NCBI GenBank assembly: GCA_044433285.1 | Contig: JAWXTU010000027.1 | Span: 1-24,016 of the forward strand | Reading direction: 5' to 3' | DNA from: Aphodosoma sp044433285 | Lineage (GTDB): Bacteria; Bacteroidota; Bacteroidia; Bacteroidales; Paludibacteraceae | Length of the DNA: 24,016 bases | Program-made: the position numbers and the translations under genes | Part shown: positions 9,866-17,660 of the stretch, piece by piece | Position numbering within the stretch: the first letter of the stretch is position 1 | Layout: each line of letters starts with the position of its first letter | The notes under the pieces: model-generated | Database searches by the model: none | Told to the model about the DNA's origin: nothing | What the model saw: the letters and a program-made list of their open reading frames with translations, nothing else

Positions 9866-11121
9866 TGGCAAAGAAAAGAAATAGTAACGTAGAGGTGGAT
9901 TTATGCTCTTTTTGTGAAAGAACAGCTGCTGAGGTGCCAATGCTTTTTTATGGTTCTACTGGTTGTATCTGTTCCGATTGTGTTGATATAGCTCACGAAC
10001 GTATCCAGGAGTCAAAAGCTGTCGCATATGGGGGCAATTTTACTCTGTCTAAAAAAGAACTTCCTAAACCAAAGGAACTTAAGGAGTTTCTTGATCAATA
10101 TGTAATTGGTCAAGATGATGCAAAGAAATATCTCTCTGTGGCGGTATACAACCACTACAAGCGCATTATGCAATCTACTCTTAGTAAAGATAATACAGTA
10201 GAGATTGAAAAATCTAATATAATAATGGTGGGGCGCACAGGTACAGGTAAAACTCTACTAGCTAAAACTATAGCTCGCAAACTCCACGTGCCGTTCACAA
10301 TCGTAGATGCTACCGTGCTCACTGAGGCAGGGTATGTGGGCGAGGATATCGAATCGCTTCTTACTCGTCTGTTGCAAGCGTGCGACTACGATGTAAAAGC
10401 TGCCGAACGTGGTATTGTATTTATTGATGAAATTGACAAAATTGCTCGCAAAGGCGACAATCCATCTATCACTCGTGATGTATCTGGCGAGGGGGTGCAA
10501 CAGGGACTCTTAAAACTTCTTGAGGGTGCCGTGGTTAATGTGCCACCGCAAGGCGGACGAAAACACCCCGACCAAAAAATGGTGCCAGTTAATACTCAAA
10601 ATATTCTATTTATATGTGGAGGAGCTTTTGATGGTATCGAACGCAAAATAGCGCAACGTCTTAATACCCACGTGGTTGGTTTTGGTGTTGCAAATGATAA
10701 AAGTACTATCGACCGCGATAATCTATTGCAATATATAGCACCGCAAGACCTTAAATCGTTTGGTTTGATTCCTGAAATTATAGGTCGTCTGCCTATTCTT
10801 ACTTATCTCGAACCGCTCGATCGTCCTGCTCTACGCCGTATTTTGTCGGAACCTAATAACTCTATTATCAAGCAGTATACCAAATTATTTGATATCGACG
10901 GTATTAAATTGGAATTCACAGATGAGGCTCTCGATTTTGTAGTGGATAAGGCTGTGGAGTTCAAACTTGGTGCTCGTGGTCTTCGCTCTATCGTAGAGTC
11001 GATTATGATGGATGATATGTATAATTTGCCATCTACTAAGGTGAAAAAACTCTCTGTTACAAAGGAGTATGCCGAAAAGCATCTATCTTTTGCCACTCTA
11101 AATATGCACGCTAACGAGTAA
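9865..11121 (+). CDS. clpX: ATP-dependent Clp protease ATP-binding subunit ClpX
   Basis: ClpX is the hexameric AAA+ unfoldase that recognises substrates and threads them into ClpP. The 418 residues show an N-terminal zinc finger with C14, C17, C36 and C39; Walker A GRTGTGKT at 123-130; the GYVGED pore loop; Walker B with D188-E189 (FIDEID); the RKH loop (GGRKHPD); and GLIPEIIGRLP with sensor 2 further on (GARGLR). An AAAGGAG sequence at 9847-9853 lies 11 bases before the start. That spacing is long, and the TAATG overlap with clpP is the likelier route to translation. Start and end both fit the family. Confidence 0.97.
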   Translation: MAKKRNSNVEVDLCSFCERTAAEVPMLFYGSTGCICSDCVDIAHERIQESKAVAYGGNFTLSKKELPKPKELKEFLDQYVIGQDDAKKYLSVAVYNHYKRIMQSTLSKDNTVEIEKSNIIMVGRTGTGKTLLAKTIARKLHVPFTIVDATVLTEAGYVGEDIESLLTRLLQACDYDVKAAERGIVFIDEIDKIARKGDNPSITRDVSGEGVQQGLLKLLEGAVVNVPPQGGRKHPDQKMVPVNTQNILFICGGAFDGIERKIAQRLNTHVVGFGVANDKSTIDRDNLLQYIAPQDLKSFGLIPEIIGRLPILTYLEPLDRPALRRILSEPNNSIIKQYTKLFDIDGIKLEFTDEALDFVVDKAVEFKLGARGLRSIVESIMMDDMYNLPSTKVKKLSVTKEYAEKHLSFATLNMHANE

Positions 11122-11230
11122 TTAGATTAGTGAATGACAAAATTAGAGATTAATTAAACCAGCTAATAATTAGATTAGCGAGTGATTAACCCCTGGGTAA
11201 CTAAATCAGCGAATAACAAAACCAGTTAAT
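11119..11230. repeat. Degenerate direct repeats after clpX
   Basis: Three related 23-base copies: 11119-11141 (TAATTAGATTAGTGAATGAC...), 11167-11189 (TAATTAGATTAGCGAGTGAT...) and 11198-11220 (TAACTAAATCAGCGAATAAC...). A second motif, AACCAGYTAAT, occurs at 11157-11167 and 11220-11230. The first copy begins on the clpX stop codon. The unit resembles nothing I recognise. Confidence 0.6.
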
Positions 11231-11238
11231 TTATATTC

Positions 11239-11260
11239 GGGGAATTTTTAGAACTCCTCT
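11239..11260 (+). promoter_or_regulatory. Leader hairpin element upstream of the GH97 gene
   Basis: GGGG (11239-11242), an AT-rich loop AATTTTTAGAA and CTCCT. It closely matches the elements before coaB and recN; the core AATTTTTAGAA is shared exactly with recN. It ends about 17 bases before the start codon. A degenerate -7 box (TATATTCG at 11232-11239) lies immediately upstream, but no -33 box is visible. Confidence 0.45.
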
Positions 11261-11275
11261 AAATTGATAAAAAAT

Positions 11276-13393
11276 ATGAGAAAGATAATCGTTACATCTC
11301 TTTTAATACTATATACACTATATTTATCTGCGTCGGTATATCTAGCATCGCCAAATGATAAAATAAAACTCACTTTCGAGATTGTAGATGGTGTGCCTAC
11401 ATATTCTGTTGCATATAATAATGCAGAGGTGATGAAACCTAGTCGTTTAGGACTAGAACTCTACAATGCAGATGATCTGCTAGATGGTTTTCTAATTGAG
11501 ACAGTTGTTACCAATTCGTTCGACGAAACGTGGCAACCTGTTCTTGGTGAGTATGCAAATATCCGCAACAACTATAATGGCGCAGAAATTACTCTTGTGC
11601 AATCTGCCACTAAGCGTAATGTTATTATAGAGTTTCGCGTTTTTGATGATGGTGTAGGTTTTAGATATAAATTCGATAAGCAACCTAATCTAGCCTATTT
11701 TCAAGTAGAAAATGAGCGTACTGAATTTGCTATGACTGGCGATCATAAAACTTTTTGGATACCTGGCAACCCAGATTCTAATGAGTATAATTACACTACA
11801 ACTACCATCTCACAAATTGATGTAGATGCGGTAGATGGTCGTGGTATCGGTACTCACGCCCCATCAGAAGTTGATGTGATTCAGTCGCCTATGTTGATGA
11901 AGTCGAAACGTGGTCTCTATATATCAATTTTCGAGGCTGCTTTGGTCGATTATTCGGCTATGATGCTCAGTGTAGACAAAAATCGTATGACTTTCACCTC
12001 TGAGTTAGCCCCATCTGCTATTGATAATGTAAAGGCGTTTATGCAAACTCCGTGTCAAACTCCTTGGCGCACAATTATCGTAAGCGATGATGCTCGTGAT
12101 ATTCTCTCTTCAACTATTACTCTTAATCTCAATGAACCTTGTAAAATCGTTGATAATGATTGGATTAAACCAATGAAATATGTGGGTATCTGGTGGGAGA
12201 TGCACGTGCCAAACAGGGGGTCGTGGAACTATGCCGATGAGTGGAATTTAAAACTAGACCAAACTGATTGGTCGTCGCTAAAACCTAACGGTCGCCACGC
12301 TGCCAACACCGAAAATACAATGCGTTATATAGATTTTGCAGCGGAACACGGTTTTGATGGTGTGCTTGTGGAGGGTTGGAATGTAGGTTGGGAAGATTGG
12401 GCTGGAAATTGGAAAGAGCATGTGTTTGATTTCCAAACTCCTTACCCAGATTTCGATGTGCAAAAAATTAGCGAATATGCCAAATCAAAGGGTGTGGAGA
12501 TGATTATGCACCACGAAACTTCGGCTTCGGCTACAAATTACGAACGCTATCTTGATGATGCTCACGATTTTATGAAGCAATGGGGCTACAATGCAGTGAA
12601 AACTGGCTACGTCGGTTGGATTATCCCTCGTGGCGAAACTCACGACGGTCAATGGATGGTAAATCACTATAATAGGGTGATTCAAAAGGCTGCCGCAAAA
12701 GAGATTATGGTTAATGCTCATGAACAGGTGCGCCCAACAGGTATCTCTCGTACCTATCCTAATTTAGTTGCCTGCGAGGCTGCTCGTGGCAATGAATTTA
12801 ATGCGTGGAGTATCGGCAATACACCAGAACACGAAACTATTTTGCCATTTACTCGTATTCTCGGTGGCGGTATGGATTATACTCCGGGTATTTTCGAAAT
12901 TAAGATGAACCACTACCAAGAGGGCAACGAGTGCCAAGTGCATACCACTATTGCAAAACAGTTGGCTCTATATATAACAATGTATAGTCCGTTGCAAATG
13001 GCAGCCGATCTGCCTGAAAATTACGAGCGTTATCTCGATGCTTTTCAGTTTATTAAGGATGTAGACGTAGATTGGGTAGATACAAAAATTCTCGAGGCAG
13101 AGCCAGGTGATTATATCACTATTGCTCGCAAGGGCAAACGTACTAATGATTGGTACGTGGGGGCAATCACCGACGAAAATAGTCGCACTTCTCGTCTCAA
13201 TTTCGACTTCCTCGATGCAGGAAAATCATATACTGCTACATTCTATGTAGATGGTAATGATGCAGATTGGAAAGAGAATCCAAAATCGTATAGAATTTAT
13301 ACCAAAACAATCACCTCTAAATCAAAAGAGAAGATTAAATTAGCTGCTGGTGGTGGATACGCTATCTCTATCACCGAAAATTGGAACAGATAA
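11276..13393 (+). CDS. Glycoside hydrolase family 97, inverting alpha-glucosidase (SusB type)
   Basis: GH97 enzymes release alpha-linked glucose (SusB type) or galactose in the periplasm. I chose ATG 11276, giving 705 residues beginning MRKIIVTSLLILYTLYLSA, a signal peptide without a lipobox, so a soluble periplasmic enzyme is expected; a TTG at 11264 is in frame but less likely. The N-terminal beta-sandwich is followed by the catalytic barrel (MKYVGIWWEMHV onward). E414 (MHHETS), E483 (NAHEQ) and E507 (ARGNEF) have spacings of 69 and 24 residues, the same as E439, E508 and E532 of Bacteroides SusB. This places the enzyme in the inverting, calcium-dependent group rather than the Asp-nucleophile retaining group. 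A C-terminal beta domain follows. No SusC/SusD genes or regulator are nearby, so it is an orphan rather than part of a polysaccharide utilisation locus. Exact substrate is inferred. Confidence 0.9.
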   Translation: MRKIIVTSLLILYTLYLSASVYLASPNDKIKLTFEIVDGVPTYSVAYNNAEVMKPSRLGLELYNADDLLDGFLIETVVTNSFDETWQPVLGEYANIRNNYNGAEITLVQSATKRNVIIEFRVFDDGVGFRYKFDKQPNLAYFQVENERTEFAMTGDHKTFWIPGNPDSNEYNYTTTTISQIDVDAVDGRGIGTHAPSEVDVIQSPMLMKSKRGLYISIFEAALVDYSAMMLSVDKNRMTFTSELAPSAIDNVKAFMQTPCQTPWRTIIVSDDARDILSSTITLNLNEPCKIVDNDWIKPMKYVGIWWEMHVPNRGSWNYADEWNLKLDQTDWSSLKPNGRHAANTENTMRYIDFAAEHGFDGVLVEGWNVGWEDWAGNWKEHVFDFQTPYPDFDVQKISEYAKSKGVEMIMHHETSASATNYERYLDDAHDFMKQWGYNAVKTGYVGWIIPRGETHDGQWMVNHYNRVIQKAAAKEIMVNAHEQVRPTGISRTYPNLVACEAARGNEFNAWSIGNTPEHETILPFTRILGGGMDYTPGIFEIKMNHYQEGNECQVHTTIAKQLALYITMYSPLQMAADLPENYERYLDAFQFIKDVDVDWVDTKILEAEPGDYITIARKGKRTNDWYVGAITDENSRTSRLNFDFLDAGKSYTATFYVDGNDADWKENPKSYRIYTKTITSKSKEKIKLAAGGGYAISITENWNR

Positions 13394-13442
13394 ATAAAGG
13401 GGAATATATAAAGTTTTGTAAATAACTTAAAATCATAATATT

Positions 13443-13982
13443 ATGTTAAAAGGAAAGAAAATTATTCTAGGAATTTCAGGCGGTATTGCTGCATATAAAT
13501 GTGGCGAGTTGGTGCGCCAATTAATACAAGCAGGTGCTGAGGTACGCTGCGTATGTACAAAAAATGGTTTGGAGTTTATTACTACTACCACTTTGCAAAC
13601 TCTCTCGCGCAACAAGGTGTATTGCGAGGTGTTTGAACCTGTGGGTCAGTGGAATCCAGAACACGTAGCGCATGCAGATTGGGCTGATGCAATGATCGTT
13701 GCCCCTGCTACTGCTAATATAATAGGTAAATTTGTAGCTGGTATTGCCGACGATGCTCTATCTACCACTTTTTTGGCTTTCGATAAACCAATTTTCGTTG
13801 CACCTACAATGAATACTAAAATGTACGATAACAAAATTGTACAACGCAATATTGAGGCTCTTAAAGAGTATGGCGCAATAATTATCGACCCTTGTTATGG
13901 CGAGTTGGCTTGCAATGCAATTGGTCGCGGTCGTATGGAAGAACCAGAAAATATAGTAAAAATTGTAGAGGAAAAACTCTAG
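13443..13982 (+). CDS. coaC: Phosphopantothenoylcysteine decarboxylase (separate CoaC domain)
   Basis: CoaC is the FMN-dependent flavoprotein that decarboxylates 4'-phosphopantothenoylcysteine to phosphopantetheine in coenzyme A synthesis. The 179 residues match only the first domain of the usual fused CoaBC. The key residues are present and numbered almost as in E. coli: H74 in EHVAHADWAD (H75), N124 in APTMN (N125), and C157 in ELACNAIGRGRM (C158). The flavin-binding PATAN segment is also present. The protein ends just after the domain (VKIVEEKL, then TAG). The partner domain is encoded as a separate gene 80 bp downstream in another frame, so this is a natural split rather than a simple frameshift. 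The start ATTATG at 13443 gives the expected KKIILGISGGIAAYK strand. Confidence 0.92.
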   Translation: MLKGKKIILGISGGIAAYKCGELVRQLIQAGAEVRCVCTKNGLEFITTTTLQTLSRNKVYCEVFEPVGQWNPEHVAHADWADAMIVAPATANIIGKFVAGIADDALSTTFLAFDKPIFVAPTMNTKMYDNKIVQRNIEALKEYGAIIIDPCYGELACNAIGRGRMEEPENIVKIVEEKL

Positions 13983-14045
13983 GGGTTTTCTGTAAAACTT
14001 TTGAGTTCTCCTATAAAACTCTAGGAGAATTTTTAAAACTCCTCT
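13975..14045 (+). promoter_or_regulatory. Tandem leader hairpin elements in the coaC-coaB spacer
   Basis: Two related copies, each starting AAACTCTAGG: one from 13975, overlapping the coaC stop, and one from 14017. CTCCT (14008-14012), AGGAG (14023-14027) and CTCCT (14039-14043) are arranged so that the central AGGAG can pair with either flank (10- or 11-base loop), giving two mutually exclusive hairpins just before coaB. Confidence 0.5.
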
Positions 14046-14062
14046 ATATAATATAGCTTAAA

Positions 14063-14692
14063 ATGAAAATTTTAATCACAGCGGGTCCCACCTACGAACG
14101 CATAGATCCTGTGCGCTTTGTGGGCAACTATTCTACTGGCAAAATGGGCTTTGCCTTGGCACAAGTGTGTGCCGAGGCAGGGCACTCTGTAGTGCTCGTG
14201 GTTGGTCCTGTGCAACTAACTATAAATCACGAGAATATCACTCGTATTGATGTAGAGTCGGCTCAAGAGATGTATAAGGCTGTAATGGCTAACATAGATG
14301 TAGCAGATGGTGCAATCCTATGCGCTGCCGTTGCAGATTTTACACCTCTAAAGGTTGCCGACAAAAAGATAAAACGCGAGGGAGATAATATGATTATCGA
14401 ACTCAAACCAACACGAGATATAGCAGCCTCTGTAGGCAAAATCAAGCGAGATAACCAATTTTTAATCGGTTTTGCTCTCGAAACTAACGACGAAGAGGCT
14501 CACGCTCTCGACAAAATGCGTAGGAAAAATTTCGACTTTATCGTGCTCAATTCGCTCAACGATAAAGATGCCTGTTTTGGCTACGACACAAATAAGATAA
14601 CAATTCTAAAATCTAATGGCGAGAAATTGCTCTATGATTTGAAATCAAAATATGAGGTGGCACAAGATATTGTAGCACTTCTTCATACATAG
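14063..14692 (+). CDS. coaB: Phosphopantothenate-cysteine ligase (separate CoaB domain)
   Basis: CoaB condenses 4'-phosphopantothenate with cysteine using a nucleoside triphosphate, the step before CoaC. The 209 residues match the second domain of CoaBC: ITAGPTYERIDPVRF, N22 in GNYSTGKMG, AAVADF at 88-93, and K101, which corresponds to E. coli K289 with the same offset as N22 to N210. PTRDIA and IGFALETND also fit. An in-frame TAG at 14054-14056, three codons upstream of the ATG, rules out a longer protein or a direct readthrough fusion with coaC. The gene order coaC-coaB equals the domain order of the fused protein. Eight bases separate its stop from the next gene, which is probably in the same transcript. 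Confidence 0.92.
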   Translation: MKILITAGPTYERIDPVRFVGNYSTGKMGFALAQVCAEAGHSVVLVVGPVQLTINHENITRIDVESAQEMYKAVMANIDVADGAILCAAVADFTPLKVADKKIKREGDNMIIELKPTRDIAASVGKIKRDNQFLIGFALETNDEEAHALDKMRRKNFDFIVLNSLNDKDACFGYDTNKITILKSNGEKLLYDLKSKYEVAQDIVALLHT

Positions 14693-14700
14693 TTATAATT

Positions 14701-15615
14701 ATGAAAATAAAAAGCATTCTATCTATCGCACTATTTGCGTTCACCTCTTTAGTGGCTGTGGCGCAAGAGCTTAATTGTAAGGTAATGATCAACAGTTCGG
14801 CAATTGAGGGCACTAACAAAAGTGTCTATACCACGCTAGAGTCTGATTTAAGCAACTTTATGAATACCTACAGATTTACAGATTTGAAGTATACAGACAG
14901 TGAGAAGATAGAGTGCACGTTTATGATTATAGTATCTAGTGCCACAGATGCAGGGCTCTACACTTGCGAGATGCAGGTGCAGGCGAGCCGACCAGTCTTT
15001 GGTACTGCATATTCTACCCCTTTAATAAATGCGTACGACCAAGAATTTTGCTTTAATTATAAGGAGTATGATGTTATCCAGATTAACAGTAGCTCTTACG
15101 ACTCAAATATTACTGCCGTTTTAGCCTATTATGCCTATCTGATAATTGGTCTCGACCTCGATTCGTATAGCCGTTTGGGTGGTACTTCGATGTTTAAACA
15201 GGCTGAGCAAATTGTTACTCTCTGGCAAACGCGTACAGATGAAAATGAGTCTAAGGGGTGGAAGGCTTTTGATAAACCTCGTAACCGCTATGGCTTGATT
15301 AGTAATATAACTAATGATAGGTTCAAACCTCTCCGTGAGTATTACTATGAGTATCACCGTCTTGCCCTTGATAATATGGTAACTAACGTGGATAATGCAC
15401 GAGCAAAAATAGCTGAAGGGATAACTGTTTTGCGTGATTTAAATAAAATCGTACCTAGTGCCCCTTTTATTATCACCTTTTTAGATGCTAAAAATGAGGA
15501 GCTAGTTAATATCTTTTCTAAACACGGCAAGGATACCGAAAAAGAGAGTGTATACGAGATATTGATGGCTATATATCCTACAATGTCGCAAAAATATGCT
15601 GATATAAAGAAATAG
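14701..15615 (+). CDS. DUF4835 family secreted protein (PorD-like, T9SS-associated)
   Basis: A 304-residue exported protein with the signal peptide MKIKSILSIALFAFTSLVAVAQ and predicted cleavage after AQ. The mature part starts ELNCKVMINSSAIEGTNKSVY, the opening of the Bacteroidota family DUF4835. Members sit between the pantothenate genes and recN in many Bacteroidota and are named PorD in some annotations because of a link to type IX secretion; its mechanism is not known to me. The rest is mixed strands (a YGTAYSTPLIN segment) and a helical C-terminal half. Its start lies only 8 bp after the coaB stop and no promoter is visible, so co-transcription with coaCB is likely. Family call is from memory; the T9SS role is less certain. 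Confidence 0.75.
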   Translation: MKIKSILSIALFAFTSLVAVAQELNCKVMINSSAIEGTNKSVYTTLESDLSNFMNTYRFTDLKYTDSEKIECTFMIIVSSATDAGLYTCEMQVQASRPVFGTAYSTPLINAYDQEFCFNYKEYDVIQINSSSYDSNITAVLAYYAYLIIGLDLDSYSRLGGTSMFKQAEQIVTLWQTRTDENESKGWKAFDKPRNRYGLISNITNDRFKPLREYYYEYHRLALDNMVTNVDNARAKIAEGITVLRDLNKIVPSAPFIITFLDAKNEELVNIFSKHGKDTEKESVYEILMAIYPTMSQKYADIKK

Positions 15616-15642
15616 ATTATATTTTGTTCAATTTTTAAGTTC

Positions 15643-15665
15643 TTGGAATTTTTAGAAGTCCACTT
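15643..15665 (+). promoter_or_regulatory. Leader hairpin element upstream of recN
   Basis: TGGA (15644-15647) pairs with TCCA (15659-15662) around ATTTTTAGAAG. The element ends six bases before the recN start and is nearly the same as the one before the GH97 gene. An imperfect -7 box (ATATTTTG) lies upstream but no -33 box fits. Confidence 0.4.
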
Positions 15666-15668
15666 TAT

Positions 15669-17333
15669 ATGCTAAAACATCTATTCATCAGTCAATACGC
15701 ACTAATTGATACTCTCGATTTATCTCTCAACAATGGGTTGAGTGTAATTACAGGTGAGACTGGTGCTGGTAAATCTATCATTATGGGTGCGCTCAACCTG
15801 GTTATGGGTGCTCGTGCCGACTCTAAATCTATCCGCACTGGGGCTACTAAGTGCGTGGTGGAGGCGACTTTCTCGCTTCCGCAAACTCCTTTCCTCGAAA
15901 CTATTTTCAACGATATCGACCTCGATTTTCAACCAGAAACTATCGTACGTCGTGAGTTCAACACCGCAGGCAAATCTCGTGCGTTTGTCAATGATACTCC
16001 TGTCTCGTTGCAACACCTCAAACAACTCGCTCTGCTCTTTATCGATGTTCATTCGCAACACGAAAATTTGCTGCTCAACAACTCTATATTTCAACTAAAT
16101 ATTGTGGATAAGGTGGCAAAAACAGATAAATTACTCGAGGAGTACAAATCTATATTTGCCCAATATAGCAATAAAAAGCAGCAACTAGAGTCTTTAAAAC
16201 AGACTGCTGAGCAGTGGAGTAGCGAGCGCGATTATGCGCAGTTTCAACACGATCAACTATCTGAGGCTCAACTTGAAGCGCAAGAGCAGGAGTTGCTCGA
16301 GCAAGAGCTTGATACTCTCAATCACGCCGAAGATATTAAAACCGATCTATCCACTGTTGTTGGCAAAATAGATGATGAGCAATTCGGTGCTATCGTATCT
16401 ATCAAGGAGTCGCTCAATGCGCTTAATCGCTCGTCGAAATATATGCCAAATATTGAGGAGTTAGCCGACCGCCTCAACTCTCTATATATAGATGCAAAAG
16501 ATATTTCGTCGGAGATTTCTACTCTATTTTCGCAGATGGATTACGACCCTGCTCGCAAATTGTGGGTGGAGGAGCGACTCGGCTTGATATACTCGTTGCA
16601 ACAAAAACATCGTGCATCATCTACTGCTGAGTTGATTGATATAATGAACAATTTTGCGCAGAAACTAGAACGAATCGATTCGTTCGATGAGGAGATTGAG
16701 CTGCTCACCGCCGAACTGCAAACTCTGCATTCTGGGTTGAAAACTAAAGCTGATGCACTCACAGATATTCGTAAATCTGTCCTCACTCAAATAGCAGATT
16801 ATCTTGTAGAAAAACTGATATATCTTGGTATGCCAAACTCGCAACTCGTGGTGGATTTGCAACCACTCAACTCGTTCGGTGCTAACGGACAAGATGAGAT
16901 TCAATTCCTCTTTTCGGCTAATAAAAATATGCCGCTTCGTCCAATTTCTAACGTGGCATCTGGTGGTGAAATATCTCGTGTAATGCTCACCCTCAAGAGT
17001 TTAATTGCCACATCATCGCAACTCTCTACAATTGTTTTCGATGAGATAGATACAGGAGTTTCTGGCGAGATAGCACACCGAATGGGGAGCGTGATGCGCC
17101 AAATGTCAGAAAATATGCAGATAATCACCATCACCCACCTGCCACAAATTGCAGCACTGGGCGAAAACCACTACAAGGTGTTCAAAGAGGATATCAACGA
17201 CACTACAAACTCAAATATAGTGCCGCTCTCTCATAATCAGCGAGAGATAGAAATTGCAGAGATGCTATCTTGTAGTAACCCATCGGAAACGGCAATTTTA
17301 AATGCCCGCGAACTGATGACAGGTGCAAAATAA
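15669..17333 (+). CDS. recN: DNA repair protein RecN
   Basis: RecN is an SMC-like ATPase that acts at double-strand breaks during recombinational repair. The 554 residues are of normal length. Walker A is GETGAGKS at 29-36. The family-typical DVHSQHENLLL segment follows near residues 120-130, then a central coiled-coil region (about 150-360). The ABC signature SGGE is at 431-434, Walker B D458-E459 lies in IVFDEIDTGVSG, and the conserved histidine in TITHLPQIAA comes after it. The ATG at 15669 gives the correct first strand (MLKHLFISQYALID). It starts 53 bp after the DUF4835 gene, so it may be in the same transcript or use its own promoter. Confidence 0.96.
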   Translation: MLKHLFISQYALIDTLDLSLNNGLSVITGETGAGKSIIMGALNLVMGARADSKSIRTGATKCVVEATFSLPQTPFLETIFNDIDLDFQPETIVRREFNTAGKSRAFVNDTPVSLQHLKQLALLFIDVHSQHENLLLNNSIFQLNIVDKVAKTDKLLEEYKSIFAQYSNKKQQLESLKQTAEQWSSERDYAQFQHDQLSEAQLEAQEQELLEQELDTLNHAEDIKTDLSTVVGKIDDEQFGAIVSIKESLNALNRSSKYMPNIEELADRLNSLYIDAKDISSEISTLFSQMDYDPARKLWVEERLGLIYSLQQKHRASSTAELIDIMNNFAQKLERIDSFDEEIELLTAELQTLHSGLKTKADALTDIRKSVLTQIADYLVEKLIYLGMPNSQLVVDLQPLNSFGANGQDEIQFLFSANKNMPLRPISNVASGGEISRVMLTLKSLIATSSQLSTIVFDEIDTGVSGEIAHRMGSVMRQMSENMQIITITHLPQIAALGENHYKVFKEDINDTTNSNIVPLSHNQREIEIAEMLSCSNPSETAILNARELMTGAK

Positions 17334-17350
17334 CAAAGTAATATCAACAA

Positions 17351-17371
17351 AGAGATTTATATTAAATCTCT
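17351..17371. repeat. Perfect 9-bp inverted repeat between recN and the winged-helix gene
   Basis: AGAGATTTA (17351-17359) and TAAATCTCT (17363-17371) are exact reverse complements around TAT. No T-run follows, so it is a weak terminator at best; it may instead be a leader hairpin, starting 42 bases before the next start codon. Confidence 0.55.
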
Positions 17372-17392
17372 ATAAATAAATTATATTGTATT

Positions 17393-17569
17393 ATGGAAAA
17401 AGATCAAGTATTGGCAGCATTCAAAGCTGCAGCAGAACCGCTTAACGCAGGTGCAATCGCAGAAATCACAGGTTTAGACCGCAAAGTAGTTGACAAAGCT
17501 ATGGCTGCGCTCAAAAAAGAGGGTGCAATTATCTCTCCTATCCGCTGCAAGTGGACTGCTGCTGAGTAA
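17393..17569 (+). CDS. 58-residue winged-helix DNA-binding-like protein
   Basis: A small intact gene starting MEKDQVLAAFKAAAEPLNAG. Its pattern is that of a winged helix-turn-helix: a first helix, then GAIAEITGLD, then RKVVDKAMAALKKEGAI as recognition helix and turn, and a short strand-wing ending SPIRCKWTAAE. Similar short proteins occur in Bacteroidales and are annotated only as hypothetical or transcriptional regulators; I know no assigned function. It has its own strong terminator 25 bp downstream and a spacer upstream, so it seems to be a separate, perhaps highly expressed, unit. Codon use and the absence of stops support a real gene. Although it looks like a DNA-binding domain, it has no sensor domain and could bind RNA or another protein instead. 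Confidence 0.8.
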   Translation: MEKDQVLAAFKAAAEPLNAGAIAEITGLDRKVVDKAMAALKKEGAIISPIRCKWTAAE

Positions 17570-17592
17570 TTTTACTTCTCAACAAATTGAAA

Positions 17593-17636
17593 CTCTTATG
17601 ACTGAGGTGAATATCTGCTTCAGTCATAAGTTTTTG
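17593..17636 (+). terminator. Rho-independent terminator after the winged-helix gene
   Basis: CTTATGACTGA (17595-17605) pairs with TCAGTCATAAG (17620-17630), extended inward by a G-U and a G-C pair, and is followed by TTTTTG. The stem is a perfect 11 bp and the loop is about 10 bases. Confidence 0.85.
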
Positions 17637-17660
17637 TGTAACTAGCTAACCTAAACAACG

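Noticed and set aside
11119..11230. CRISPR-like repeats after clpX
   Set aside because: Repeats are degenerate, spacing is irregular, there are only three copies, and no cas gene is in the window.
13443..14692. coaC/coaB as a frameshifted pseudogene of coaBC
   Set aside because: Both halves keep all catalytic residues and proper ends, and the 80-bp spacer is structured DNA, not a simple indel.
15754..16098. 114-codon plus-strand frame inside recN
   Set aside because: It overlaps the intact RecN Walker region in another frame and has a composition typical of frame-shifted coding sequence.
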